From Limanda limanda (taxonomy: Eukaryota > Chordata > Actinopteri > Pleuronectiformes > Pleuronectidae): 64,000 bases of DNA. Of this stretch, positions 24,426-35,018 are shown piece by piece. The DNA lies in assembly GCF_963576545.1 (NCBI RefSeq), contig NC_083658.1, forward strand, positions 11,276,428 to 11,340,427, given 5' to 3'. Below the pieces are notes generated by a model that was given only the letters and a program-made list of their open reading frames with translations, was not told the DNA's origin and searched no databases. Made by a program: the position numbers and the translations under genes. Within the stretch, counting starts at the first letter, position 1. Each line of letters starts with the position of its first letter.

Positions 24426-24478
24426 TGAGAATGTCATTTCTGTTTCGTGAAATGAGCCAAACCAATTGAGAAAAACTG
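24426..24478 (-). repeat. Right terminal inverted repeat of the Tc1/mariner-type element
   Basis: 53 bases, the reverse complement of 22320-22372 with one difference. Followed by TA at 24479-24480. Confidence 0.96.
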
Positions 24479-24480
24479 TA

Positions 24481-25254
24481 AAGTAGTCTGCTAGGCTGCA
24501 GGGGGGAGGGGGGGGTTGGAGGAGGAGGATGCACAGGCAGGACATCGCTGACTGAGGCAACATATACATCACTTTGAGGAATGTAATGCTGGAGATCGCC
24601 TTTACAATCTTAAGCAGGTTGCGTCCCTGTTGCTTGCTTGGAAACTCAATCGTTAATTTGACCTCCTGTGCAATCACGAGGGGGGGGGGGGGGATTATAT
24701 CGTAGCTGTGTTAACCTGTGACTTTCAAAAAAACGAACCAAAGTGAAAAGATTAGATGTTGTCGGCTGATGCCATTTTACGACCGCTGCGCTGATGATGC
24801 GTCCCCCCCCGAAACCACTTTGCATTTTTCTGTTGTTGCGTGTCAGAGATAAGGAGAAACTAATCAGAAGCTTCTGAGGTGCAGGATCATTCTCATCCAG
24901 CTGCGGTACACATTATTATTTGTTTGATGGAATACATAATAATGAAATAATCAAGCATTCTTAGACATTTATTCAAGCTTTTGCGACGCACAATGAATCA
25001 AATAAGACAACAAATATAGTCTAGACAGCTGAAGAAAAGAAAATCTAAGTAAATACGACTTGGATCAAATATTGTCTTTTTTGTCATTAAGCAAAACATC
25101 AACTCAAACTCGTCATTATCTGATTCATGTGGGAGTAAGCCCAGAAATTCAAATTGGACTCGAAACAGGGTCACTTACACCATTATCTTAGCGTAAATGT
25201 CGGTGTAGTGGTGAGTAGATAACTTGTGATTTGTGAAGTTCTCGAGCCGTGGCC
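24481..25254. other. Unique non-coding DNA with a 14-base G run
   Basis: G run at 24680-24693. No gene recognised. Confidence 0.6.
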
Positions 25255-25853
25255 GCACCATGGATTAAGTTTGTGGATCGCGCATCAGAGGTTGCAATGG
25301 TGGATCCAGTATGGCGGATTCTATATCGTGCGGGCTGATCGTAAGTGGTAATGGCAGATCCTTTGTCGTGTTGGCATCAGATGGTGGTGGACCACGACCG
25401 AGGCGGTGGCTGATGATGGATCCTAACTGGCGGCAGTGGACAATGACTGTGGACTATAGTGGATCCCATTTTGATGGTGGATCATGATCATGCTGGCTGC
25501 TGACCATAGACTATGATTGCAGCAGGACGGCTTGACATATAGTATTGAAGTTATCCTTCAATATGTTTACCCTCATCGATGCTGCTAAAAACTTTAATCC
25601 CGATGATGTTTTCCTTCACTTGATATCTATTGCACTTCTGTCCGTCCTGGGAGAGGGATCCCTCACATGTGGCTCTCTCTGAGGTTTCTACGTATTTTGA
25701 CCTGTTAAAAGGGTTTTTAGTCGTTTTTTCCTTACTCTTGCTGAGGGTTAAGGACAGAGGATGACACACCATGTTAAAACCCTATGAGACGAATTGTGAT
25801 TTGTGAATATGGGCTATACAAATACAATTTGATTGATTGATTGATTGATTGAG
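25255..25853 (+). mobile_element. Retroposon 3' region with (GATT)n tail
   Basis: The right edge is a GGGCTATACAAATACAATTT segment followed by a GATT array (25831-25851), the arrangement of many teleost LINE or LINE-tailed SINE 3' ends. Upstream are GAGAGGGATCCCTCACATG (25650-25668) and a stretch rich in GTGGATC/GATGGTGGA words (25258-25490). From memory this combination is a common dispersed repeat of percomorph fish, though I cannot search for it. No reverse-transcriptase coding is visible. The left edge is uncertain. Confidence 0.7.
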
Positions 25854-26488
25854 TAAAGGTACTCAGTTCTATTCCACCATTGACTGTGATGTAATGAAAA
25901 CAGCCTCTAACCTGCGAGAGATCATCGCTGGACACTAATGAGATTATTTTAGGGTTAGACCCAATGCTTAGGAAATCGTACTTCTTCACAGCTTTAACAC
26001 ATTTTGAATAAATCCGGATTTAACACAGCGCTACACGATGGCTACAACTAAAAGTCTTCTTAACGTTACGTTCATGTGAGATCATGTCACCGTGGTCTCA
26101 CGCTGCCATTCTGTGTCAGGTCCCTCTAACATGACGCAGACCACCACTGGTACTCAGCCAGGATAAGTGCCCTTCAAATAAAATATCCCTCTGCCAAGAT
26201 CTCAACATGCGCAGCCACCAGGCTCAGCTGCTACATCATCTGACCTCTGGAACTGGCGGCTCTCCACGGCACATTACAGTTGTATAATGAGGACTAAAAA
26301 AAGAATTCTGACTCAAGTTGGAAAGGTTAGCATCATCCTCAGCCAGGGCTACCTTCAAGAATATTCCAAATAAAACTCATTGGCAATGTGCTTGTCTTAA
26401 AACACGAGTGCTTTCTGCACTGAGTGCTTTACCTCATTAGGATTTGTATAGTGTGTGTGTGCGTGTGGGTGTGTTGGAATCAATGGAA

Positions 26489-26503
26489 CCCCCCCCCCCC
26501 CCC
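26489..26503. repeat. Poly-C run, 15 bases
   Basis: Homopolymer seen directly, shortly after a GT-rich stretch. Confidence 0.95.
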
Positions 26504-26607
26504 ATCCTCATCTGCCATTTGAGGCAGAAAGCCAAAAGCAAGCATGTAATTGTTTGATGGAAATAAAAAAAAATTATCAGAAAAGACAGAAATGAGAACA
26601 TTCACAA

Positions 26608-27098
26608 ATTATTCAGACCACTTCACCCTTTTGCACATTTTGCAATGTTGCAGCCATATGCTGAAAAAATGTCTCATTCATTTTTCCCCTTACAGCTACT
26701 CTCAATACCTCACAATGGCAAAGCCAAGGCAGAACATTTTAATTGTTTGCCCAAGTAAAAAGTGAAATATCATTCTGACAAATATATTCAGACCAATGAC
26801 CATGTCCTCCACTTATCCAGAAAATGAAGCCAAACTATCCCAGATACAAACAATGGAGTCGTTGAAGAATGGTACATTTTAAAGTGTACGTACAAAATGT
26901 CTCTGAAAAACACCAAAGTGCAATGCATTCTGGGATAGGCTGGCCCAGGGAACGTTCCACCCGGTTGATGCAAAACCTCTGAAATTCTCATCTTGTCATT
27001 ACAGTTTTTTCAGCATTGATTAATAAGGTAAAAACAGATTTCAAAAAATGTTTGCATAAGCCTGCAAAATAACGGAGTATTAAAAAGTGAAGGGGTCT
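26608..27098. mobile_element. Decayed Tc1-like non-autonomous element
   Basis: The left end reads ATTCAGACCACTTCACCC and the right end, reverse-complemented, reads ATTCAGACCCCTTCAC. Similarity continues inward through ATTTTGCA and GCNTATGC words for about 60 bases, with clear divergence. Ends of this ATTCAGACC type are typical of a teleost Tc1-like family. About 490 bases in all, with no transposase frame, so it is an internally deleted and old copy. The exact TA boundaries are degraded. Confidence 0.65.
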
Positions 27099-28805
27099 GA
27101 ATGTTCCAGATGCACTGAGTTCACAGCCAGAAGAAATCTATTTTTCAAAAATAATTGTGTGGTGACTTCGGTATTGGCCCAAAAGTATCCCTTGAGCTGT
27201 TTTCATTTTGGTCCTCTTTCAGGCCGGCTGTTCACATGACAAACAGATTTTTTTTAAATTTACTTTAACCATAAAAAAAAAAAGCCGAAATCAAAAAGAA
27301 AGAGACTCGATAATATCGTTCATCTGCTTGTTCAGTGTGACCACTTTAAACCAGGCCAACGCAGGCGGTTGCGTGTGCACTGCTGCTGCCACATACAAAT
27401 AATTGCATGGACAACGTGCCTAGAGTAAATCTGGACCTGTGCCTGTTCAGATTTTTTTTTTCTAACCCAAGCCAACACTTGTGTCACTTTTCAGGACATC
27501 ACATTTGGCGAGGGGGGATTTTGTTTCGGTGATAAGCTCCACTGTTTGATACAAATAGTTCCCCTTTTGTTAGTAATAACACTGGCAGCCAAGGTGAAGC
27601 TGATGTTTCCCGACGCCTCGCTCAGAGCGCTTAAACTTATATTTGAAGTAGGACAGAAGTGCCTACTGTGAGATTATCTGCAGCACTTTTTGAAGTGGGA
27701 AGCACAAAATATGCGGCGCACTCGCAGCTCTTCTGGGTCTCACTGTGTGCTGCGGGTTTCCAAACGCCAGCTTTCCTGCTGCACCTTGATCATTCGTATC
27801 TCCGGCACCAGTAACACCGCGCTATCAATAATTGATTCGCCAGAACAAAATGCGTGTGTTCTTTAAGTGGTGGCTGGTGTCTGCAGTCTTATTTTTTTTT
27901 TTCTCTTTACCAAGCTGTCTGAAGACCAAAAAGAAGAAAGAGAAATAACAGTCTGAAAACTCCGACACTTCTCACTACTTTCTCTTTTCTTTGAAGTCAA
28001 AATAAAAGATCATTTGAATGGAATTGACAAGTCCAAGCACAGCAGTTTATCTCGACAAATGCTATACACTTGCGAAACGATGCTCAGAATTCAAAATGAA
28101 AACCTCAAAAATCCAAAGGACATTTTCTTTTTTCCACTTAGAACGGGTCGAGTTTGACCTGGAAAATCAGCGAGAGTCAAGGTTTATTATTTCAAACACT
28201 GACATGGAGACTAATCGACCACTGAGCCGTTCGGTGGCAGACCCTCAAATGCTTGTGGGCGTCGTGTTCTATTAAGTGTCCTGTGATGCTAAGAGTCAGA
28301 CCGGCGTCCCCTGAGAGGAACGCAAATGCATTTTACATGATTCATGCGCATATAAGTGGCCACAAAGTCGAGGAACAAGTGCACCCTGTGGGAAACGAGA
28401 CGTGGCGTATTGCTAGCATGCAGCTGCCATGCTGTGGATGCTATGTATCAGGAAACTAGGAAGAAGAAGCAAAGGCAGATTAGAACTGTGAGGATGAGAG
28501 GACGAGTAAACAGGAAGCAGGTAGAGATCGGGTCCGGCTTTCGTGAGTTTGCAAATCAATGTGCCGATACGATTCCATGTCTTTAAAGTATACTACTTCC
28601 TCCCAGATAAAACACATAATACATATTGACAACATAGTCCAGACACAGTAACTCATTTTGGAGCCAAAAATTGTAAAATCATTTTTTTCAGCATAGATCA
28701 TTTTTATGAGGTGTCCAGAACAACATACTAAAAGATCTAAGAAATCCCAGTTGAGGAACTATGTTTAATTCTCATCAATGTGGTACGCTAGGCCAGGCAA
28801 CAATA
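27099..28805. other. Unique non-coding DNA
   Basis: No gene recognised. Short T and A runs only. Confidence 0.55.
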
Positions 28806-29133
28806 CACCCCAATGGGGCTATTTTTTTCCTTTACTTCTATCAAAATTAAACTTTACACGATGAAAGTACCAATGAAGAGTAACATTTTTTGTATAACAC
28901 GTTTCTTTGAAAATTAATTTAAATATGCAAATGAGCTATACACTAATCGTAGCCTTTATGCCCAAAATACACCCAAATAGTCTTAATTTTTTCCTTAACT
29001 CCAACCACAATAAAAATTTAAATGGTAAAAGTATACATGAAAAGTAAATTTTTTGTATTACAAGTTTCTTTTGAAATGAATTTGAATATGCACATGAGCT
29101 CCACAAGTATTGAATATGTCATAATTTGCACAG
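28806..29133. repeat. Tandem duplication, two diverged units of about 164 bp
   Basis: Units 28806-28969 and 28970-29133 share CACCCAAAT/CACCCCAAT starts, TTTTTTCCTTAACT, AAAGTA-ACATGAA, TTTTTTGTAT, CAAGTTTCTTT, TGAATATGCA and ATGAGCT in the same order. Identity is roughly 70% by eye, so this is an old duplication. Not recognised as a known family. Confidence 0.75.
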
Positions 29134-29248
29134 GCAGAAACATCGTTCATATGTATGACAAATACATCGGCCCAATCTTCATCCAATCATCCCACTGCCA
29201 ATGGGTGATGGCAATGCTGCTTTTAGACTGGCCTCTAACCTGAAACCG

Positions 29249-29272
29249 CCTGGCTTGGTAGTACCTGCCAGG
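29249..29272. repeat. Nested short palindrome
   Basis: CCTGGC (29249-29254) and GCCAGG (29267-29272) flank GGTAGTACC, itself a palindrome. GGGG-TATAA-CCCC follows at once. Could form a compact hairpin. No function known. Confidence 0.7.
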
Positions 29273-29417
29273 GGTATAACCCCCGCCGGTGTAGTCTAGA
29301 AGGAAGTGGAGTAGAAGTAGTGTCAAAATAAAAGAATCTCCTATAATTAGATGTGATGTGCCTCTGAGGGGGTGAAGAAAGAAGGTCCATGCTTATTACT
29401 GTAAAAGCGGGGGTGGA

Positions 29418-29427
29418 GGGGGGGGGG
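29418..29427. repeat. Poly-G run, 10 bases
   Basis: Homopolymer seen directly. Confidence 0.9.
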
Positions 29428-29764
29428 TTGCACGCTCAGTGACAAACACGATCGCTGTCACACACTTTGATCCTGTTGTATTAAGTCACTGTCGTCATTA
29501 GCGAGGAGAAAAGAGGCCGCTACTTGATAGACATGTTCGTGATAACAATTGTAATGTAAGATAAGAGAGGTAAAGATGCACCCCGGTTACCTGAGGAGTT
29601 AACCGTCGCTTCGGGATGTCTTCCCACTGAGAAAACAAATAGAAATATGTTGTTTTGTTTTCCATACATTTGGAAACAGTCCCTCCGTGTGTTGAAAGTT
29701 TTGATCGTGATCAAAGAATCCGTGTTCCTTAACCATGAAGAGAGTTGTCAGAGTCAAACTGACG

Positions 29765-29895
29765 CGCGCATAATTAGAACGCGATCCCGGCAGCTCCCTT
29801 AATTAAAGCAGACTGTGTGGTTAGATATAATAAGATGGGATTAGATGAAGCTCATTGTCCTCTGAGGACTACCCCGCAGCTCAATTAGCTCGGCG
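29765..29895. promoter_or_regulatory. Candidate enhancer: homeodomain, Runx-like and bicoid-type motifs
   Basis: Within about 120 bases there are TAATTAG (29771), TTAATTAA (29799-29806), TGTGGTTA (29816-29823, Runx-type), GGATTAG (29838-29844, K50 homeodomain type) and CAATTAG (29882-29888). The DNA is unique and not simply AT-rich. Such clusters are common in vertebrate developmental enhancers, but also arise by chance. Conservation was not testable. Confidence 0.3.
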
Positions 29896-31077
29896 AATAA
29901 CCTGAATAAAATACAACTGCAGTGCAATATTAATGTTCTGCTCGGAAATGGATACTGTATGAATTATTGAGCGACAAGAGAAAAAGGAAAGGGGACAATT
30001 AAAGGTCCATATGCAAAGATGGTGTGAATTTGACCTGCACGGCAACAGAGGGAGCATTTTGTGTCTGTAACCTGGCTGGATGTTTTTTTATGCCATCGCT
30101 CACCGATGGCATGAAAGAACTTGTTTAACCTTTCCCGTCCGGAACTCAAATGAGAAATTTAGCGGGCCTCCCCTTGGGGACTCTGCTCATTAAAACATAT
30201 TGCGCTTGAACTCGTACTTTTTTAGTATCCAGGCCATGGAAAGGCATTATTCAAGCGTTGGACATTAGCTGTCTCATTGTGCTCCCTAGGAATGCTAGTT
30301 TCTATCCCAGGGGCAGGAGGAATGACTATGTAGAACATTTTTATTACGCCAATATGTCATCCACATAATCATGAAAACACAGTGCAAGTTTCTTTTTTTT
30401 TCTATGTGCTAATTTAGAGATTTCCTAAACTGGGGGTTAAACAGACTCACCATTTATTTTGCTGCCGGGAGATTTTCTTTGTAATTCAAGAAAGGAAAGA
30501 CTTTGCTACTTTTCATAGTTTCTGCCTCATGAGAGAAAAGCCAGAGAGAAACCTCACGCTGTGTCAATTATATAATCCTAAACTGCTTGTTGTCCCTCAT
30601 TCTCTCACATCATGAGAAACGAGCCCTGAGGGGAAATAAGAGTCTGCCGCAGCAGCCTTTTTAAGAAACTGCCAGATGCTTAAAGAAAGAAATCACACCA
30701 AGTGACAATATGCATCAGCTGCACTGTCTGTACTTTTGGTCCTGCTCACACAGATTAGCCTGCATGATTTAATCAGCCAGAGAATTAATTACATGACTTT
30801 TTGAGGTCAGTTAGCTTGATATTCAAGCCCTAGTATCTCAAACAGGCTGCAAATCATAGACGGCGTATAGAGACGGCCCTAGATTCAAGGTCTGGAGAGA
30901 GCTGTGCACAAGCAGAGGGTGACTCTCCTGGTTGTGAAAACAAGTCGATTTCTACGAGAAAATTAATCTACTTCTCATTTGATTCATAACGTCAGTAGAC
31001 ACATTTCGAAAAAGGAGTTTATTGTCTTGTTTACAACCTACACTGCAGCCAACAACCAGGTGGCAACCAAGATTATT
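29896..31077. other. Unique non-coding DNA
   Basis: No gene, repeat or mobile element recognised. AT-rich homeodomain-type words continue thinly through about 30800 (for example AATTAATTACATG near 30783). Confidence 0.5.
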
Positions 31078-31350
31078 TCAATCAATCAATCAATCAATCA
31101 ATCAACTTTTATTTATATATATAATTTTATACATAAAAGTGTGTCAGTGAATTTGTACATAAGAAAATGTCTGATAGAGATGAAGGGAGGAGCCATGACA
31201 AATGAATTGAGTAATTATTGTCAGTAAGGGTAGAATATGTGAGTAGACATATTGTATATGAAGCAGTCGTGTTGTAATCCTAGTCCACGATCAGCTGCCA
31301 CCACGATCACCATCCACCATCAGAATCTCTGATTCGCGATCCACCACCAT
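31078..31350 (-). mobile_element. Retroposon 3' region with (TTGA)n tail, minus strand
   Basis: A TCAA array (31078-31105) opens the segment, which is the tail when read on the minus strand. At the far side lies GATCCACC/ATCCACCATCA-rich DNA (31290-31350), the reverse complement of the GTGGATC/GATGGTGGA-rich stretch at 25258-25490. The DNA in between does not match well, so this is a related but shortened or diverged copy. Its inner edge abuts the MITE at 31366. Confidence 0.55.
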
Positions 31351-31365
31351 GATTTGGCTTCATTT

Positions 31366-31756
31366 AAAGGAGTCATATTATGCCCATTTTACCACAGTTG
31401 ATATGGTTCCTTGGGGTCTTAATGAAATAAATGTCTGTAACATATTTTGGTCAAAATACCACAAGGATAATTTAAAACAGCACCCATTTTACAGTGTCTA
31501 AAACAGCCCTCCTCAGATTTACCTGTTTTGAGGCCATGTAGTAGTGAGACTCCCTACATTGGCAAGGTTTCGAAAATGACGTGTATTTAGCTCGTAATCC
31601 CATTTGACGCACTAGCGTATCGTTTCTGACAGAGGAACCACAATAAATCGCGGGAGTTGTTTTTTTCAAGAGTTTGTGGGACGGTAGACATGCCAGATAC
31701 CCAAATTAACGTGTAGAAGCACTACAAAAGTGGAATTTTCCTAATATGTCCCCTTT
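31366..31756. mobile_element. MITE-like element with short terminal inverted repeats
   Basis: Starts AAAGGAGTCATATTATG. The reverse complement of its end starts AAAGGGGACATATTAGG, so 14 of 17 positions match. About 390 bases, with no coding frame. From memory, ends of this AAAGGGGACATATTATG type are widespread in fish genomes, but the superfamily is not clear to me. Target-site duplication not resolved. Confidence 0.65.
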
Positions 31757-34235
31757 CAGTGGAGACCAGTAGCCATGATGCCTACTGCTCTGAAGTTTTT
31801 CCACTCAGAACCGGGACACAGGGGAAGCTGAATTCAGAATTTTGTTTGTTTATCACTTTACGTGGCCCATACCCGAGAGAGTCCCCCCCCGTGCGGCTCA
31901 TTTGTCACCCCCGATGATAATACATTATAACCAGGTTGCCCGCCTGTGTGGGCCGCACTCTGCTCCAGTGGAGACTCCAGTTGCTCTGCACATTTGCCAA
32001 ACAACATCAGATGGCGAGGAAGCGAAACAAAAAAAGAATGAACTCGACAGTTTGGATGAGGCAAGATTTATACAAATGCCGAATCATTCCTGATGACATC
32101 GCTCTTGCTAACACTGTTCCGCGTCATTATGTCCGCCCGCCTGCAGACTGCCAGTGCCGCTCGGTGCCACAAATATTGACTGTTGGTCGGGCCTGTGGTT
32201 TGATTGCTAAAGTCTGTCATCGCATTTGCCTACCAGCGTCTGTTGCCTGTCTCTTAAAATGGCCGAGTGATGATATTAAGACGCGTCGCGGGAGATTAGA
32301 GGCAAAGTGGAAGTGACACTAGAATGGAACGCTAAACGGATTAAGCAGCTTGTTTCCATGTCCCCGTCCAGTCGTATTGTGGAGCCGTGGTCACGAACAA
32401 AACTGATGTAACCCCCCCATATCCCTATGAGACCACTAATCTCTGTTTTTAATAATTACATCAAGTGCATATTGCCGGCAAAATACCTTTTTCTTTATCC
32501 ATTTATACTGAAATACCTGGTGAAAGTGGATCTTTCTTTTCTTTTTCATCCCTTCCTTTTCACAATCCATTTTGTCTTCTGCGTTCACTTGCTAAGTGGA
32601 AGTGTTATAGCCAGTAATTTATTGGATACTGTGACAGCAAACCTAATTAAGATCAGCCTCACACTCCTTTGAAGGTGGATATCGATTTGATTTTCCCTCT
32701 GTGTTTCGCCTTTGCAACATTTTTTTACCCTAACCTTCGTCGCCATGCACACATATTGCTAGAAAGGAGTCGTTTTTTCGACCTGGCATTGAACACAACC
32801 TCGGATAATGTCGATTTTGTCGATACAGAATTTGAGTGAGAGGAAAACGTCCTGTCAACTCAAGCTTCAGTGAGGAATATGTAATACATATGAATAAATA
32901 TGATACTGTCAGAGAGTGCGAGGGAAGATTACTTTTTCTACCTTTAAGCTAGAGTGTTCATTTAGCACAGAGGTAAATCTGTGAGACTCGATGCACACAC
33001 TCATTCGATAGATTTGCCAGAGGTCCCTACCAGAGATCACCTGTCAATCACACAGTGTTCAATACATCTACATTGTTTGAGTAGGAGCACACTTTTCTTT
33101 TCTTTTGTTCTTTTTTGGTCGTTGCTTTTCATGCTCATTATTCAGAAGTGAAAACATTTTAAAAACACACGTTGGAGGACAATGGCAGGCTGTTGGGCTG
33201 CTGTTGTAAAGAAAAACTTAAATTCCCTACATAAGGTTGCAAGAGTAGAAAAAAAGTAACATTAAATTGCCCCCTGTCTTTACGGTAATCCTTAAGGACG
33301 AGTTCAAAAGCTCTTCTCTCCTCTTCACGGTTTCCTGCCACCTCTCCTCTGCCTCCTCCTCCTCGCTGGGGGGTTCAGGCGGCATCCGGCCCGTGTTTCA
33401 AGGACACGCGCTTTTTGTCAAAATTTGGGGATGTAAACAACTCAATTGGCTGACAAGAGCCGAGCCCTTGTGCAATAACAGTGCTCCTCCGGGCTCTATT
33501 TGCTTTCATGTTTGTCTCTTAATAGTCTCCCTGCTCTTTGTGGAGAAAGAAGAAAGAAAGAAAGAAATGGGAAAGAAGGAGAGACTTTGCTTCGAGCGTC
33601 GGTCCCACAATTTTGCCCAGAAAAACTTCAAAAAGGCTGTGAGGGAAAAGTTTCCCTGCATCGTGATGCCGTGTTCACCTCGATGCCACAATCAGGAGGG
33701 CTCCATCTCTCCTCCGTCTTCACCTACTCACAGAGAGGGATGTGGAATGTGTGATGATTTCTGCCGGGTAGTGAGTCAAGAGCAGGCGTTTCTAACAGAT
33801 CTGCTTCCTCTTAGACGGAATTATAATCACCACGGTATATCTGCAGTAGCAAACAAACAGCATATGGTATACGCAGACGCAATTTACACACAATATTTGA
33901 AATCAGTCCGTTGTTTAGATTGTGAGCGGATATGAGTTTAACTTGATTACATTTACACCTGGTGTTCATTTTTTGTTTGCCAGGTAACACATGGATATCT
34001 GATTGCTCTGTGCATCACATCGCATCCCAAAAAATAAACAACAAACGACAATAAAAAGGAAGATGGTGACTATCCCTGTAGCTTTGTTATTGTGTGTGCT
34101 TGCTTTCTGAAGAAGGACTCCTTACTGTGTTTACCGGCTAATGGTTACTGCTGATTTGGAACCATAGAATTTAATAACGATGGACGACATGACGGCTCCC
34201 TAAAAATGAGGCGAAATAATCTGGATTGCCCCCCC
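31757..34235. other. Unique non-coding DNA; long open frames without domains
   Basis: Holds the 222-codon plus-strand open frame (33267-33935) and a 126-codon one (31936-32316). Neither shows a domain or plausible start context. A GAAA-type purine patch lies at about 33545-33580. Treated as non-coding. Confidence 0.5.
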
Positions 34236-35018
34236 GTAGTAGGGGTGGAAATTTGCAAAAATCTGACGATTCGATTCTCGGTATATTGCGATTCATGTCC
34301 CCCATATTAATCAAAGGCATTACAAAAAATGAGGAAAATAAGACTGCTCAACTCACTTCAAATAACACATTTAATTTTGTGAACAACGTTGTCTTCCACA
34401 CATTAACTGAAGTGCAAAAACTAAGAAAGGGTAGTGCAAAAACTTTGTCCTTGAACATTCAGGACACAGGATCTCTGTAATTATTTTCTGATAAGGAGAC
34501 CTCTCACATGAACGCTGAGCTCCCAGCACATGACTTAAAATTATCTAAATACAATACAGTAACATAAAGCAGAGATAGTATAGTAACATAAACCTGAGAA
34601 TAATCATATAAATAAGAGTAACTTAGAGCTTCAATCGAATTGAGAAAAATAAACAAAAATGTGTACTGCTAGGGTCCAGTCCAGTTGGCTGCAAGGTCAT
34701 GACCCAAAATGTTAAATTAATTTGGGAATATTGGCATATTGTCATCATTGCTCCTCTGGGCCGTTACTATGTCTCCTGCAGTGGTGAACAACCTTTCAGC
34801 AGACACACTAGTGCCTGTAATGCTCAGGTATCTTTTAAACTCTGAAACTCTCCTCGTAATGCTTTGCCAGCCAGGGGCTGTTACATATTTAATTCAATAT
34901 TGCAAAAATTGTTAATAATAAAAAAAATGTTGTAATACTTTGTGCTACTGTATCGATATAATTGCGTGCACAAAATATCGCAATACTGAACAGAATCGAT
35001 TTTCCCCCCCACCACTAC
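34236..35018 (-). mobile_element. hAT-type DNA transposon remnant
   Basis: The left edge reads GTAGTAGGGGTGGAAA. The right edge, reverse-complemented, reads GTAGTGGTGGGGGGGAAAA, and both are followed inward by ATTCGATTC / ATCGATTC and ATATTGCGAT words, as in many vertebrate hAT elements. A minus-strand fragment of the transposase C-terminus lies at 34717-34895. About 780 bases, so most of the gene is deleted. The 8-base target duplication was not found, so the edges are approximate. Confidence 0.75.
34717..34895 (-). pseudogene. hAT transposase C-terminal dimerisation domain fragment
   Basis: An open minus-strand frame of about 58 codons ends with a stop at 34717-34719. It contains RRVSEFKRYLSITGTSVSAE, then RLFTTAGDIVTAQRS. 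The ATSVxSERxFSxAGDIVTxxRS pattern is the hallmark of the hATC dimerisation region (ZBED-like transposases). In active enzymes this region mediates oligomerisation and contributes to the catalytic core. Upstream the frame closes at once, so this is a 3' fragment left by internal deletion. Confidence 0.85.

Larger units (their letters stand above)
22318..24480 (-). mobile_element. Tc1/mariner-type DNA transposon, internally deleted
   Basis: The element is bounded by TA (22318-22319 and 24479-24480), the target duplication expected of this superfamily. Its 53-bp terminal inverted repeats (22320-22372 and 24426-24478) differ at one base and begin CAGTTTTTCTCAATTGG. The transposase reads on the minus strand: an N-terminal DNA-binding part (23611-23885) and the C-terminal end of the DDE catalytic domain (23166-23510). 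The region between, which should hold the first catalytic aspartate, is missing. A minus-strand AATAAA lies at 22934-22939, downstream of the coding part. The ends look mobilisable in trans, but the copy cannot encode an active enzyme. The near-identity of the ends suggests fairly recent insertion (inference). Confidence 0.95.

Noticed and set aside
25831..25851. CRISPR-like spaced repeats
   Set aside because: The GATT array has no spacers. It is a retroposon tail in a eukaryotic genome.
33267..33935. 222-codon plus-strand open frame
   Set aside because: Mixed composition but no recognisable motif, no splice pattern, and it runs through a GAAA-type purine patch. Probably chance, though a protein search would settle it.
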